A stretch of 64,000 nt of DNA from Holtermannia corniformis (GCA_001599935.1 BCIJ01000007.1:290096-354095), one strand, 5' to 3'. Counted from the first letter of the stretch, positions 9,786 through 21,297 are shown. The notes: generated by a model not told the origin, from the sequence alone. Numbers and translations are program-made.

Positions 9786-12600
9786 ATGAAGGTTCTCTTT
9801 TTCGTCACGGCCCACAACTCGCTCTCGCAGCGCCTTGGCCTGCTACTTCAGGACCTCGGGTTCGAGCTGGATATCGAGCTCGCCTTGTCCGACAATGTCA
9901 TGATCGACGCCTGCCGCCTCAGCCGGCCTGATGTTGTCGTTTGCCCCTTTCTCACGAAAAAAGTACCCGCTGCAGTGTTCGAACGAGTGAGTGGTCCGGG
10001 CGAACGAGGGCAAGCTGACGAGCAGTACCTCACGTTGATCGTCCACCCTGGGCCACCTGGGGATGTCGGACCATCGGCAATCGACTGGGCGTTGATCGGG
10101 GACGACGGGATGAGCCAAGCGTCTTCGACGGCGTTGTCAATGTTGTTGGCCAGTGCCACACCGTGTGGCACTCGATCCCACTGGGGTGTCACGGTCCTCC
10201 AGGCGATTGAGGCACTCGACGAGGGGCCGATCTGGGCATTTGAACAGTTCGAGATCCCACAAGGGACGACCAAGTCAGCCCTTTACCGTGGCGAGGTCAC
10301 CCGCGCAGCTTGTGCCGGCGTCCTCGCTGCCCTTGAGCGTATCAAGTCTGCGTCGGCACACTCGACCGTACCGGCACTGAGGCCGTTCCCGGTCTCACTC
10401 GCCCCTCCAGCCGACTCGGCAGTGCGCACCGCGAGCAAGGCTGAGCCTTTCCACGGAGGTGTGACTCAGCACCGACCCCTCCTACGCCCAGCCGAGCGCG
10501 CCATCGATCCAGCGATCCACACGGCCGCCCAGTGCGCCCAAATCATCCGGTGTGCCGATTCGCAGCCTGGTGTGCTCACCAAGGTGCTCGACCCGAGTCG
10601 GACCAAGTCGCTCTTCCTATACTCGGCTCATGTCCAGCACGAGCCGATCCCAGCCGAGATCCTCCACCTGCGTGGGTTCAACGACCTCGAGTCGGCCGCG
10701 CCGGGCGCCGTGTTGGCAACGAGGCAGGGCGCTGTCTTGATCAAGACCAAGGCGTGTGCCCAAGGCGATTGTGGCCACGCACTCTGGATCACACACGCCA
10801 GGTTGCCACTCAACGCCAAGACCAAGATGCTGCCGCCAAAGCTCGAGGCTGTCCAAGCGATCCGTGAGCAAGGGCTGAGCGAGATTCTTTTGAGCGTACC
10901 AGAGTGGCCCATCGGTCTTGCCAAGGAAGTCGGGACGTGGCAGCAGGTGTGGGTCGAGCAAGAAGCGGTAGAAGGCGGGTCGATCCAATACGTCTACTTT
11001 GATTTCTAGTACGTCTTGTGGAGTCCGTGGCGGGCGCTGACATGGCAGTAACGGCGCGTGCTCGACCGACCAGTGCAAGCTCTTGCTCGAGGCAGTGCAA
11101 TGGGCAACCCATACCGATCGCGGGCCTGTCAAGGCCGTCTGCTTGATGGTAAGTCCTCTCGCTGCAGCCACGCTAATTACTCAGGGCGGACAATACTTTT
11201 CCAACGGGATCGCGCTCAACGTGATCGAGGGCTCTGCCTCGCCCGCCCAAGCCTCGTGGGAGAACATTAACGCCATCGACGACGTTGTCGAATACATTCT
11301 TGGCGATTCATCCCCAGCCGCGATGAAGACTCCCGGCGGGCGCTCGGCCTTCCTGAACGGGACCGTACCCTTGGCCAAGCGCGGGATCTTGACGATCGCT
11401 GCGATCCAGGGCAACGCGGCTGCGGGTGGCCTCGCGCTTGCGACGTGTGCCGATGTGGTACTGTGCGCGGAGAACGCCGTGTTGAACCCGCACTACCGTG
11501 GTGTCGGGCTGTATGGGTCCGAGTTCCACACGTGAGTGTTGCGAGTGGGAGTCGGGTGGGACTGACAAAGCAGGTATCACTGGTGGGAGCGCGTTGGCGC
11601 CGCGAAAGCGCGCGAGCTGTGTACGGGCATGCTTCCGCTCAGTGCGACTCAAGCGCTCGAGATCGGCATGGTCGATGCGGTCGTTGGCGATCGGACGTCG
11701 ACGCCGGCAGAGATCGACGCTGCTTCGCGCCAGCATATTCGGAGCTTGCTCACGGCTCGTGCAGGCGAAACCGACCGGTATCGCTCAGCGCCGTGGACCA
11801 AGCCACTCACCGACAAGCTTGGTGCCGTCTCACCCGCCACGACACTGGCCTCCACCTTGCTCACCCACAAGCTCGCCCAGCACGCCGCACTAGCCCACCC
11901 GCTCGTCTACTACCGCAACGAGGAGTTGTCACAGATGCTGCTCGATTTCTGGCACCCCGTCCGCTCACAGCGCTACCACTCGCGTCGCGCCGGTTTCGTC
12001 CGCAAGCTCAAAGCCAGTGCCACGCCGCTTCGGTTCGCCAAACACCGTCGAGGGCAGGGCGAAGCCGACGCGGAAGAAGTGTTGGAATTCGATAGCGCGC
12101 CAGGCTGGGTCCGAGGTGAAGAGTGGCGCTGGGCGGGAGAGATGGTGCCCGTCGGGTTCTTGAGCACCAATGCTTCGCGCGAGCTGTTCGTGCCGGGTTT
12201 GTCGCGCGAGGCATCGACGACGGAATCGCTCGCGCCGCCACCAGCCGTCACCTTGCCGCGTGTCGAGCTCCCACCGTCACCACCCATGTCGGCCGGTGAG
12301 CTCGATAAACTCGCGGTCGCGAAACCGTTTGGCACGCGGTCACCTACGTCTGGGCGCCCGAATACGTCGACGGGGATCAGCTTGACGCCGCAGCATCACC
12401 GCCAGACGCGACCGGCCACTGGCTCGTTTGGCAAGAGCTTGGGCTCCAAGCGGGGTAGTATTACGCATACGCTGCGCAAGGCGTTCCTGAGCACGAGCGA
12501 CAAGGAACGGGAACGCGAGCAGGAGCGCCGCCGGTCGATCGTCGAACCGGCCGAAATGGTGTTTCCGTGCTACTATATCGAGGAGCGGGTCGAGGTCTAA
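9786..12600 (+). CDS. HypX-like protein: formyltransferase domain fused to enoyl-CoA hydratase domain
   Basis: The start MKVLFFVTAHNSLSQRLGLL (ATG 9786-9788) and LIVHPGPPGDVGPSAIDWAL with HWGVTVLQAIEALDEGPIWA match the N-terminal formyl-THF-binding domain of bacterial HypX/HoxX. Introns at 9987-10025, 11009-11048, 11149-11184 and 11532-11573 join consistently. The second domain is crotonase-like: FDFYNGACSTDQC, AIQGNAAAGGLALATCADVV and LNPHYRGVGLYGSEFHTYHW, the last a HypX hallmark. In bacteria HypX makes CO from formyl-THF via formyl-CoA for [NiFe]-hydrogenase cofactor assembly. After the conserved core (near YHSRRAGFVRKLKAS) a tail of about 200 residues, rich in Ser, Pro and Arg, is extra. 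Stop is TAA 12598-12600. The role in a fungus without [NiFe]-hydrogenase is unknown. Confidence 0.85.
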
Positions 12601-12699
12601 TATGGTCATGGTTTGGATCAGTGTCGTCGTTAGCAACCGCATGCATTTCTCTTAGTGTGTGCGAGCGAGGTGCAAGTGAAAGCATGAATCGGCATCAAA

Positions 12700-13570
12700 T
12701 CACACACCCTTCGCGGCCCACTCGCGGCCCTCCTCCCACATGGTCCGGCCACTACACGCACACACCGTCTTGTCGTTCCCCCACGCCCCACTCGAGCGCG
12801 CCACGACACCAGCATAGATCTCGCCGGTCCCAGCGCGCGCGACACAGCCTCGCCCGATCCACTCCCAGACCTCGCCAGGCAACTCTCGGAACAAGTCGCC
12901 ATAGCCTTTGTCGTCGATCTCGACGATGCCAAGTGGGAGCAGTGGCTTGCCCGTCGTCTCGGGCGGGGAGGACACGTCGCCTGATGTCGAGATGTAGATT
13001 TCATACTTTGAGCCTGGTGTCGACGCTGACGGTGGCAGCTTGAGCGTGAGGTCGAGGAGTGACAGCTTTGGTGCAATCTGGATGAAGCGAGCGAGGCCAA
13101 AGACTTGTTGGGTGAAGTCGGTGGACGGTGATGATGGGACGGGGGATTCAAAGATGGCAATGGCGGCCGAGGACGTGCCGGAACCGGGAGCGCCGAGAGC
13201 TGGACCAGCGCCACGAACGACGACTTGGCGCTGGGTCGACTTGAGCGCCGAGAGGAGGGTCGAGGGCGGTGCTGTCATATCAGCCGAGGTGTATGGTAGA
13301 GCTTGAAACTCACTACGGCCAGTAACGGTGACCCGCTTCTGCTCCAAGTCGATATCATACCGCTCGACACCTGCTTGGTCAGCATGCCTAGCCAGCACGG
13401 ACGCAGCCTGAACTCACCTGCCACCGTGCGCAACGCGTCCTGCACGCTGTTCACACACTGTTCATATCAGCGCTGCTCCTCGAATTCGATTGCCGACGCA
13501 CACTCTGGCAAGTCATATCGACTGCAAACTCGGTCTGGCGAGTGAACGGCAGTTGAAAGAGGTTGACCAT
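12700..13570 (-). CDS. CCS1: Copper chaperone for superoxide dismutase
   Basis: Delivers Cu(I) to Cu/Zn superoxide dismutase and oxidises its disulphide. The start MVNLFQLPFTRQTEFAVD (ATG 13568-13570) leads into the HMA-type copper site MTCQSC, which is assembled across an intron (donor GTGCGT after CAGAGT; acceptor GAACAG before TGTGTG). A second intron interrupts VAG/VERYDIDLEQKRVTVTG. The SOD-like middle domain (about residues 85-230) has FGLARFIQIAPKLSLLDL. The C-terminal segment has KTVCACSGRTMWEE, containing the CxC copper-transfer motif of domain III. Stop is TGA (12700-12702), downstream of EWAAKGV. Length (about 250 residues) and domain order are normal. The gene is head-to-head with the RhoGEF gene across a 917-bp gap. 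Confidence 0.9.
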
Positions 13571-14487
13571 GTCTGATCAGCGCCAGTGTCTCTACGGGTC
13601 GGAGTGACGGTGCAGACCTTGAACGAGTGGCTCGAGAGCGTCATCTTGTATAGCCTCGCCTTTGGTGAGGACTATCGAGGTCATTGGCTCGTGAGGGAAC
13701 AGAGCCAGTTGCAGCTTAAAATCGCGCATGAGGCGTTTTACACAGTGGAGGCATTTACGTGGTGGAGTGGGTCTGTAGCCAGTCTGTCGGATGATGGAGT
13801 GCTCTGCATCGCACTGTAGAGTGGACGGTCCTCTAAGAGCTCCTTCTACGAGCAACCGACTCTCTGCTGCTGTCTGTCGCATCCGATGACTGGTTGAGGA
13901 TGGCAGTCACCCGGTGCCACTGTTGCACGTGCTTGCAGCTCGGCCTCGGTCATGTCCGTGCGGATCGTCCGCCGCGCTCGTCTCCGCCGCTGCTGTCGTC
14001 CACTCGCCGGCGCACAAGGCATGGCGCAGAGTGCACCATGGTAGCACTGCATAACCACCCATCCTGCTGTTCAGGAGCCATTCCGCGTCAGTGGCTTCTG
14101 CCGGTGCAGATCCTCCGGCGACGTATGCGTGATCGCCGCATCAGGGGCCGCCAGGGGTGCACAAGGTTGTCCTCTCTCTCTGGCGCTGTACCGCCGCCAT
14201 GGATCCAAACAGGGGTCAGTGTGGGCGTGCAGTCGAGCTAAGATGCAAAGATTCATCCACAACAATCACACTGACAGCCGCTCTGACCACCAACGGCGGA
14301 CTGACCTATGGTGCATGCCGTCCCAGCCCGGACGGACTAGCGGCGAGCTTGGGATACGCCATCTCGAGTACTTGCCTTTGGTGACGATCATCCTCAAAGA
14401 CGATCAGGTCGGTGACCGACGTGCTAGCTGGCTATTGGCATCTTGGGCACGACCAGCGGGGTCGACGGAGGTGGACAAATTGACGGC
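13571..14487. promoter_or_regulatory. Divergent intergenic region between CCS1 and the RhoGEF gene
   Basis: 917 bp without a convincing gene; the short ORFs here lack codon character or recognisable sequence. A CACGTG box lies at 13926-13931 (GCACGTGC). Additional 5' exons of the plus-strand RhoGEF gene cannot be excluded near 14330-14460. Confidence 0.45.
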
Positions 14488-17230
14488 ATGATCAAGCGGC
14501 TCAAGCCAAGGCAGGCGAGCTCGGACGCATCGCTCCCGTCTGTGCCATCGCCCACCCCCTCGCCATCGCCGTCCTTTCTTCGCAAAACGTTTACTCGTAG
14601 CAAGTCGTACACCAAGAAGCGCGAGGTGGCAGTTGAAAGTGGGACGGCCGAGGTGGCAGCAAGGGCAGGTGGAGAGTATGCAGACGCACGGCCGGCGTTC
14701 GAGCTGCCGTCGGATGCAGTTGACGATGCTGCATCAAGGTGGGCGCGTTGCTGTTGTCTGGCCGTGCTGATGGATCGCAGCAGTGCCACGGGGCTGTATC
14801 TCACAGTGCCGAACCCGACAGAGACACCCATCATACCAAAAAGACCCAATCCATCAAGACCCTTACCAACCCCGCTCCCACCCGGCGCACTCCCACCGAC
14901 CCCTCCCAAAGCGTCCCACCCACCCTCGCCTTCGCCTCCTCGAATCCGCACATCAGTCGACAGCGCCCTCGCGCCTCCCAACCGCGGCACCCTCCGCCGT
15001 CCTCCTTCATCCTACCGACCCATCTCCAGCGACACGCTCTCCCAGTCCGTAGAGCCAGACCCAGCATCACACTCCGACACCGACCTGCCCTCTCGCCGTT
15101 TCTCTCTGCGACTTCGCAAACCGAGCCTGTCGAAAAAGTTGATCAAGAAACGGCCGAGCTCTACGTTCTTCGGAAAGTCGACCGAATCGGTAGAGCTGCT
15201 GCCTTTACCCCGCGCGACCCAGTCGACCGTCACGGTCCAACGAGCGGATTCGAGCAGCTCTGGCGCCGGCACGACGGAATCGTCCATTGTCGTCACTCCG
15301 CTCGAACCGAGCGTTCCAACCTCCTTTGATATGATCGTCAAGGAGGCTGAGACGGCGGAGTTGGGACTCGAGATCGGCGACCTCTCCGCCTCAACCATCA
15401 CAACGCCATCACGTACCCGACCACCGCTAGCCCGCCTCCGCTCCGTCTCCCTCGGGACGCTCGCAACATCGTACCGTGATTCCATGGCGAGCGCAGCTGA
15501 TATCCTCGTTGCTGAGCGCGTAGAGCTCCAGCTGAGCCCTGTGCGGCTCGCAACGTTCCACACGGCTTCGGCCTCGACGCTGCGCACGCACAGGAGGAGT
15601 TTTGAGAGTGGACAGAGTATCCATTTGACGCGCTCGCCGCCGCCGCCGCCTCATTTGGCGGAAGCAAAGAGCCCGGCCCAGCGGAGAGAGGAAGCGGGAG
15701 GGCTGAGGAAGCTTTGGCGAGCGATGAGTGGGAGCGGGAAGAAGCGCGAGGGTGGCGAGGCAAGCCCAAAGAGGCCATCGTTGCCTAGGAGGATCTCCAA
15801 GCCTCGTGGGATCAAGAAACAGTCGCGCGAGGCAGCAGTGATCCAGGTCGTACCTGGGAGTCCGACGAAACCACGCCTGCGCCGGNTCAGCTCGCATGGA
15901 GCGCTGAGCACGGTCGAGAAGAGCGTGGCGCATCAGCGTACGCGCTCCGTCTCACTCGACAGCAGTTTCAACCCGTTACGCGAGCCGATTCCGTCCGACG
16001 AGCTGCAAGCCCCTGTCTCCCCGCCGTCTCCACAAACCGCGACTACCCCTTGCACACCCAACATGATCCTTCAAGAACTCGAAGCGACGGAAGCGCAGAG
16101 CCGGGCAGCGACAGGTCTACGGCGCAAAGAGAGCCTCGCGATCCTCGAACTCGACGCCCGGCGCCGCTGTAGACGCACACTGGTCGATATCCAAGACGAC
16201 GACGTGTTCCATCAAGTGTTACAGAGCCTCAAGAGCCCACCGCAAGAGTGGGCCGTACCCCGGCCAATGACGGTCGCGGCCGAGGTTGCGTGGGAAAAGT
16301 CGGTTCGGGCCTGGTTTGTCACGCGTGAGCTTGTCAAGAGCGAGAAGAGCTACGGCCGGCATCTGGCGAGGGGGATCCAGGTGGGTGAGGGGTGGCTACG
16401 AGGTGTACTGATGAGCGTAGAAACTCGAGGCGCGAGATGAGACGGCCAAGCGCGCGAAACGGCATACCCTCGCAATGTCGCCCATCTCACCTGCGGAATC
16501 CGTTCCGCCACGGAGACAGTCGCGTGTATCGCTGTCGGGCACTGAAGCGGCTAATACGCTCAAGCGGCCAAGGCGGGCTTCGACTCATCCCGAGCGCAGT
16601 CATTCGCTCTACCTCGACGAGGACGAGGCGCCAGTGTGGCTGAGCGAACCCCTGCCGATCCCGCACAAGCCAAATACTCATGCCGCGTTACTACTACACT
16701 TGCCCCGGCTCGTCGCGATCTCCGCCACCCTCTCGGAGCGGTTCGCGCACGACCCATCCCCGCTCGGTGTCGCATTGGCATTCACGAGCATGGAGGCCGA
16801 GTTGACCAAAGAATTCACTGAATGGGCTAAAGACGTCGGAGGGTACCTCTCGGCCGTGTCGTCGGATGCCGAGAGCAGCGCGGGCGAAGGCAGGCGCAAG
16901 AGGGTCTCGCGAGAAGATCGGCTCGAGCTGGCGGATATAGTGAGTCGTCCCGGTCGTGAGCGTGGCTCATGTCCCAGATCATCATGCCCACTCAGCGTAC
17001 CCTCCGCTACGCCCTCTTCTTCTCCGGTACGTCTCAACCTTGATAGCTCCTACTGACCCGCAGAACTCGGGCCCGAGCTCTCGTCCGAAAGCGCGCGCGC
17101 ACACGTCCAGCACGCTCTCGAAGCCGCCAAACGAATAGCGGCCGAATGCGACCGCCAACAGACGCACGATCTCGGCTTACCACCACTATCCCGACCTGCA
17201 TCCAGCACGAGCAGTAAGAAGCGCCGCTAG
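14488..17230 (+). CDS. DH-domain (Dbl homology) Rho guanine-nucleotide exchange factor
   Basis: Five exons from ATG 14488 (MIKRLKPRQASSD) with introns at 14739-14780, 16381-16420, 16940-16977 and 17027-17063; stop TAG 17228-17230. About 620 residues of Ser/Pro/Arg-rich, probably disordered sequence precede the DH domain. The DH signature starts with VRAWFVTRELVKSEKSYGRH and ends with the CR3-like helix IMPTQRTLRYALFFSELGPE. A linker rich in basic residues and Pro sits inside the DH region, and the protein ends soon after with STSSKKRR, with no PH domain. It should activate a Rho/Cdc42-type GTPase. One ambiguous base (n at 15886) leaves one residue undefined. The true start could lie in an upstream exon. 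Confidence 0.75.
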
Positions 17231-17293
17231 TCTGTTATAATTCTGTTGTATGCTTAGAAAGGACATTGATGACACACGCTGCATCGCCACGGA

Positions 17294-17686
17294 TCACTGC
17301 AACGTCTTGTAAAAGCCGTGCGGGAACGAACGGCCGTACGGGTTGAGCTTGCCGATGAAGCCGCCGAGCTCGGGTTTGAGCGGCATCTGCGCGATTAGTC
17401 GTGCGCACACGAGTGCGAGCCAACTGACCGGACCCCATTTCGGCCAGCCATAGTTGTACGCCGGGCCTCCGACACCACCGTAGAACCCTGTGCCTCTGCC
17501 CTCCTGTGCCGCTACGATCGCAGGTGGGAGTTCCCACACTGGCGGTTCCATCGGCAGATCGAGCGGCGCGGCACCCCAGTAGCCCATTGTTGCGCCGCCG
17601 TGGGTCATGAGATGCGGGCCGTTGAAGAGCGGGTGGAAGCTGGCGCCGGGGTAGGTGGAGAAGCCGGGATGAAATTGGAATGCCAT
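17294..17686 (-). CDS. Small uncharacterised Gly/Pro/aromatic-rich protein
   Basis: 130 codons, ATG 17684-17686, no intron. Sequence starts MAFQFHPGFSTYPGASFHP and has a central WELPPAIVAAQEGRGTGFYG and YGWPKWGPVSWLALVCARL, then a basic end GFIGKLNPYGRSFPHGFYKT. The Trp/Tyr/Gly content suggests a small membrane-associated or mitochondrial protein, but I recognise no family. It lies tail-to-tail with the RhoGEF gene (63-bp gap). Confidence 0.55.
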   Translation of the reverse strand: MAFQFHPGFSTYPGASFHPLFNGPHLMTHGGATMGYWGAAPLDLPMEPPVWELPPAIVAAQEGRGTGFYGGVGGPAYNYGWPKWGPVSWLALVCARLIAQMPLKPELGGFIGKLNPYGRSFPHGFYKTLQ

Positions 17687-17862
17687 GGTTGACTGGTCGT
17701 TGGTGTCTGTGAGGTACGGTCAGGGAGACGGGAAGGATCAGTGCTGTGAATGGACAAAGGAGCGCTGCAGGCTGCCTTTCCGACTGCGCGAGACTATACA
17801 ACGTGCATCTAGTGTCTAGGGTTCTCTGCAAGCGTCAGTATTGTCAGGAGGAATGATAGCAC

Positions 17863-18279
17863 TCACATTATTCTATCCGTCATCACACACCACACGACCG
17901 CCAACCATGCTACAGCAACCGCCATCACGAACGTCCTATGCCACAATCTACTCTCCACCCGATCAGCAGCATCCTGCCGGTCTTGCGGTCCTTCTACCGG
18001 CTCGACCACGTAGATTGAAGTCGACTCGTCCCACGAGATGGATTTGCCGTTGACAGTGATCGTGGTCGTCTCGGTGTATGTTTCCGAGGTCACAGAGATC
18101 ATACAAGCTGTGGTCGTCAGCGCGGTGACCAGTCTACGACGCAGTATACAGTACCATATATGACCTGACTCGGGCTCCCAGGCTACGAATAGCACGGCTC
18201 CTCCGTCTTGGCAGCCCACAAGCTGCGTCTGCGTCTTGCCAGGCGAGCTGCAAACAAGAAACACATCGATTGCAAGCAC
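17863..18279 (-). CDS. Small Thr-rich protein with C-terminal membrane helix (5' end uncertain)
   Basis: Two exons are supported: one carrying GKTQTQLVGCQDGGAVLF, and a second after a 54-bp intron (donor GTCATATATG, branch GCTGAC, acceptor CCACAG). The second encodes ACMISVTSETYTETTTITVN, then a linker, then a hydrophobic stretch FVMAVAVAWLAVVWCVM and a short RIM end. This looks like a small secreted or surface protein with one C-terminal transmembrane helix. The frame has no ATG at its 5' end (18279 is GTG), so an upstream exon with the start codon must exist between 18280 and about 18380. No family recognised. Confidence 0.4.
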   Translation of the reverse strand: MLAIDVFLVCSSPGKTQTQLVGCQDGGAVLFVAWEPESGHIWYCILRRRLVTALTTTACMISVTSETYTETTTITVNGKSISWDESTSIYVVEPVEGPQDRQDAADRVESRLWHRTFVMAVAVAWLAVVWCVMTDRIM

Positions 18280-18381
18280 ATGAATGTCAAGGGACGTGCT
18301 GAGTGATTGTTGCAGTTTGCCGTCCAGCAGTGCATCTCCTTCCCGAGTAATTCACGCAGGTCACCCTAGTCGCCCCCTCTG

Positions 18382-20069
18382 ATGAGCCGGATCACCAACT
18401 TGCCGCCGCCAACGCGGATCGACGTCGTCCATGGCGCCGTCGAATCGGCCGCAAGCGAATGGGTCATGATCCTCTCGCTCGTTTTTGGCGGCTGTTGCTC
18501 GTAAGTGCTGCGTCGTACTTCCTGTCCCAGTGTAACCCCTCAGCAACGTCTGGGCACTCGAGGCCGTGCTGCGAGATCATCCCGGCTCAGGTTCGTGCTT
18601 CCTCTCCGCATACGATCGCTGATACGCACAGGGACGCTGCTCACCTTTTCGCAATTCCTCTTCGTGACACTGCAGACGCTCTCGTCGCAGCTCACTTTTC
18701 GACCCTCTGGCCCGCTCAAGCTCAGCACACAGTATCGCCAGAAGAAGCTGTGGATCCCTAGGCTGCGTCCGCGCATGGTCCCGCTTCGGCGGTGGGCTGT
18801 TCAAGTCGTGCTCTTCTTGACTGTCAGCTTGAGTGCGTTGGTCGGCCGGCCTGGGTGTAGCTGATCGCGCAGTGAACAACTTTGCATTCAGCTACAAGGT
18901 TCGTCACGGCGAGGCGAGCGGCGCTAAGCCTGACAGGTGCCCGTGCCCGTGCACATCATCTTCAGAAGCGGCGGTAGGTTACTAGCTCGTGCATGGACCG
19001 ACTGAAGGAGCAGGTCTGGTCGTATCAATGACGACAGGGTACCTCTTTGGCGGGCATCGCTACTCGTCAAAGCAGGTGGTGAGTCGTGGTTCAGAGTATC
19101 ACCGAGCTCACCCGCAGGCGTCCGTGCTGACCGTGACGGCGGGCATCGTTCTCGCGACGCTATCTGCGCCTCGAAAGCCCAAGCCGGGTCATCTCTCGGT
19201 CGAGAGCACCCTAGCGCACGACCGCGAGTACCTGATTGGGATCAGCCTGCTCTGCGGTGCACTGGTCGTATCTGCCTTTCTCGGTCTGTGGCAAGAGGAG
19301 ACCTATAGGCGATACGGCGCAGCATGGCGCGAAGCCCTCTTCTACTCTGTGCGTTGCCGATGCCCAGCCATCGTCACTGACAGGCACAGCATGCCATGGC
19401 GCTTCCATTTTTCCTCCCATTCACAACCTCGATCACAACCACCTTGGCCGCGTTCACCCTCTCGCCCAAGCTCCACCTGATCAGCATGCCAAACTACCGT
19501 GCATACTTTTCAAAGCCGCACGAGATCCCGTACCCGAAACCGGCTAATTTCCATGAACCACTGTTCAAGCTGGTCATGCCCGGCGCGTGGTTCGCCCTCG
19601 TCGTCAATGTCGTCACGCAGGCGCTGTGCGTGCGCGGTGTGAATCGTCTGACTTCGGTGCGTGCACTAAACCGCGCGGACTGGCTGACAGCAACAGCGCG
19701 TCTCGTCAGTCTCCGTCAATATGATCCTGACCATCCGGAAAGCCGTTAGCCTCGGCATCTCGGTTTGGTACTATGGCAACGGGATGACTCTGGGACTGGG
19801 CATCGGAGCTGCCATGGTGCTCAGTCAGTCTCCAGCGCTCAGTCGGTCCAACTGACGCATCCCGCCCAGTCGGTACGGTCCTCTACTCGCTATCCGCCGC
19901 ACCGCACATTGTTGACGCGCACGTCGATTCCCCGATCGCCAAGACGGCGCGAAAGCCCGAGACGGATAAAGACGAGTCGGACACCGAGGTCATCAAGGAC
20001 TCGACCGAGGTTCACGTTGGAGATGGGCTGAGGGAGCGCAAGCCACCGAGAGCACGTACGAGTGGATGA
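18382..20069 (+). CDS. YEA4: UDP-N-acetylglucosamine/UDP-xylose transporter, SLC35B4/YEA4 family
   Basis: Multi-exon nucleotide-sugar transporter of the ER/Golgi. Starting at ATG 18382, the first membrane helix contains MILSLVFGGCCSNVW, the signature of this family (FGGCCSN). Joined exons add FSQFLFVTLQTLSSQL, NNFAFSYKVPVPVHIIFRSG and a block beginning VSMTTGYLFGGHRYS. Later helices include LGLWQEETYRRYG, FFLPFTTSITTTLAAFTLS and INMILTIRKAVSLGISVWYY. The final exon encodes a hydrophilic, charged cytosolic tail (KTARKPETDKDESDTEV) ending at TGA 20067-20069. About ten short introns interrupt the gene. It likely supplies UDP-GlcNAc for chitin or glycan synthesis. Confidence 0.85.
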
Positions 20070-20165
20070 GATGAGATGCCTGCCACAGTGTGATCGGCCG
20101 TGCATGCCGTAATCGCGCACCTACTGCAACCCACCAACCACTCGCGTACTTGTTAGTCGAGCAAG

Positions 20166-21260
20166 ATGGTGCCATGGAACGCGGCGAGGGCCAAAGTGAG
20201 CCGGTGTGTACTGTTTACGGCTGGAGGAGCTGACAGTACAGGTGCAAATACGGTGGGTACTGACTCGCACGTTGGACCAGCGCTGACAGGACAGACTGTC
20301 GATCCAACGCCTACGGACCCTACAGGAGAAGAAGCTCGCGCTCGCCAAAAAGTGCGTCGAGTGCTCGAGATGGGCTTGCGCTGATCAGCCAGATCACGGC
20401 GCGAGATTGCTGACCTCGTCGTGAACGGTCGGGTGGAGACGGCTCGACTGAGGGTGGAGACGATCATTGCTGAAGATATCCATGTGTGTAGTACTGCACG
20501 CTTGATCGCACGCTGATAGATGACACAGGTCGAGCTGCTAGAGCTGCTAGAGGTTCACTGGCTCTTGCTGCTACGTGGATGCGCTGACATCGGCAGCTGT
20601 ACAGCGAAAAGCTGTTCGCCCGGTTCAACCTCTTGGAGGCGTCAACGTGAGCCGACGGCTGCTCGCCTTTTGCACCAAGCTGACCACCGCAGCGGGTCTG
20701 AACCAGAAGAGTCCATCTCGGACGCCGTCTCGGCCGTCATCTACGCCGCACCCCGAACCGAGATCAAAGAGCTGCAGCTGCTCCGCGAGCTTCTCATGCA
20801 CAAGGTCGGTCAAACACTGCATCGCACCAGTCTGCTGACAGGACAGTTTGGCCGTGCTTACTCGCTCCCCTTTGTCGAGCCGACTCCCCCCGCATCGGTC
20901 CCGCCAAGAGTCGTGTCAAAGCTCGCACTGTTCACGCCGTCAAAAGACCTCGTCGACGCCTACCTTCAAGAGATTGCGAATGGCTACGGCGTCGCATGGG
21001 CACCAGAAAGTGAATCGAGCTCTGTTGGTGCTGCGCCTGAACCGTTCGAGGCGGGTGGAGCCGAGGTAGACCAGGCGGTCGCGGCTAGCCCCGCCAAGGC
21101 CACACAGCCGCTTGCGCCGCCTGAATATCCCGTCGGAGAAGAGAGCTCCGCGTGGGAGGATGCAGATAAGAAGGAACCGGCTGTAGAGGACAAGCCTGCG
21201 CCTGTGCTGAGCCCGGAAGCCGCTCTCGCTGCTCGATTCGAAGCGCTGAAGCGAAGATGA
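20166..21260 (+). CDS. IST1: IST1-like regulator of Vps4 in the multivesicular-body (ESCRT) pathway
   Basis: Starts MVPWNAARAK (ATG 20166). Spliced exons give VQIRLSIQRLRTLQEKKLAL, AKKSRREIADLVVNGRVETA and IIAEDIHVELLELLELYSEK, the canonical IST1 N-terminal helical domain that binds ESCRT-III Did2/Chm and modulates the Vps4 ATPase on endosomes. A second conserved part contains ESISDAVSAVIYAAPRTEIK and ELQLLRELLMHKFGRAYSLP. The tail is acidic and Pro-rich and ends ALKRR, TGA 21258-21260. At least seven introns, several under 50 bp. Total length about 280 residues, short but normal for fungal IST1. It sits 96 bp after the transporter gene on the same strand. Confidence 0.88.
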
Positions 21261-21297
21261 CCCATGGCGGTGATGTTGCGTGCGCCTATGTTGGTAG

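Noticed and set aside
13586..13819. Plus-strand ORF MSLRVGVTVQTLNEWLESVI in the CCS1 promoter
   Set aside because: No ATG support, no family, and its position overlaps the probable promoter of CCS1 and the RhoGEF gene.
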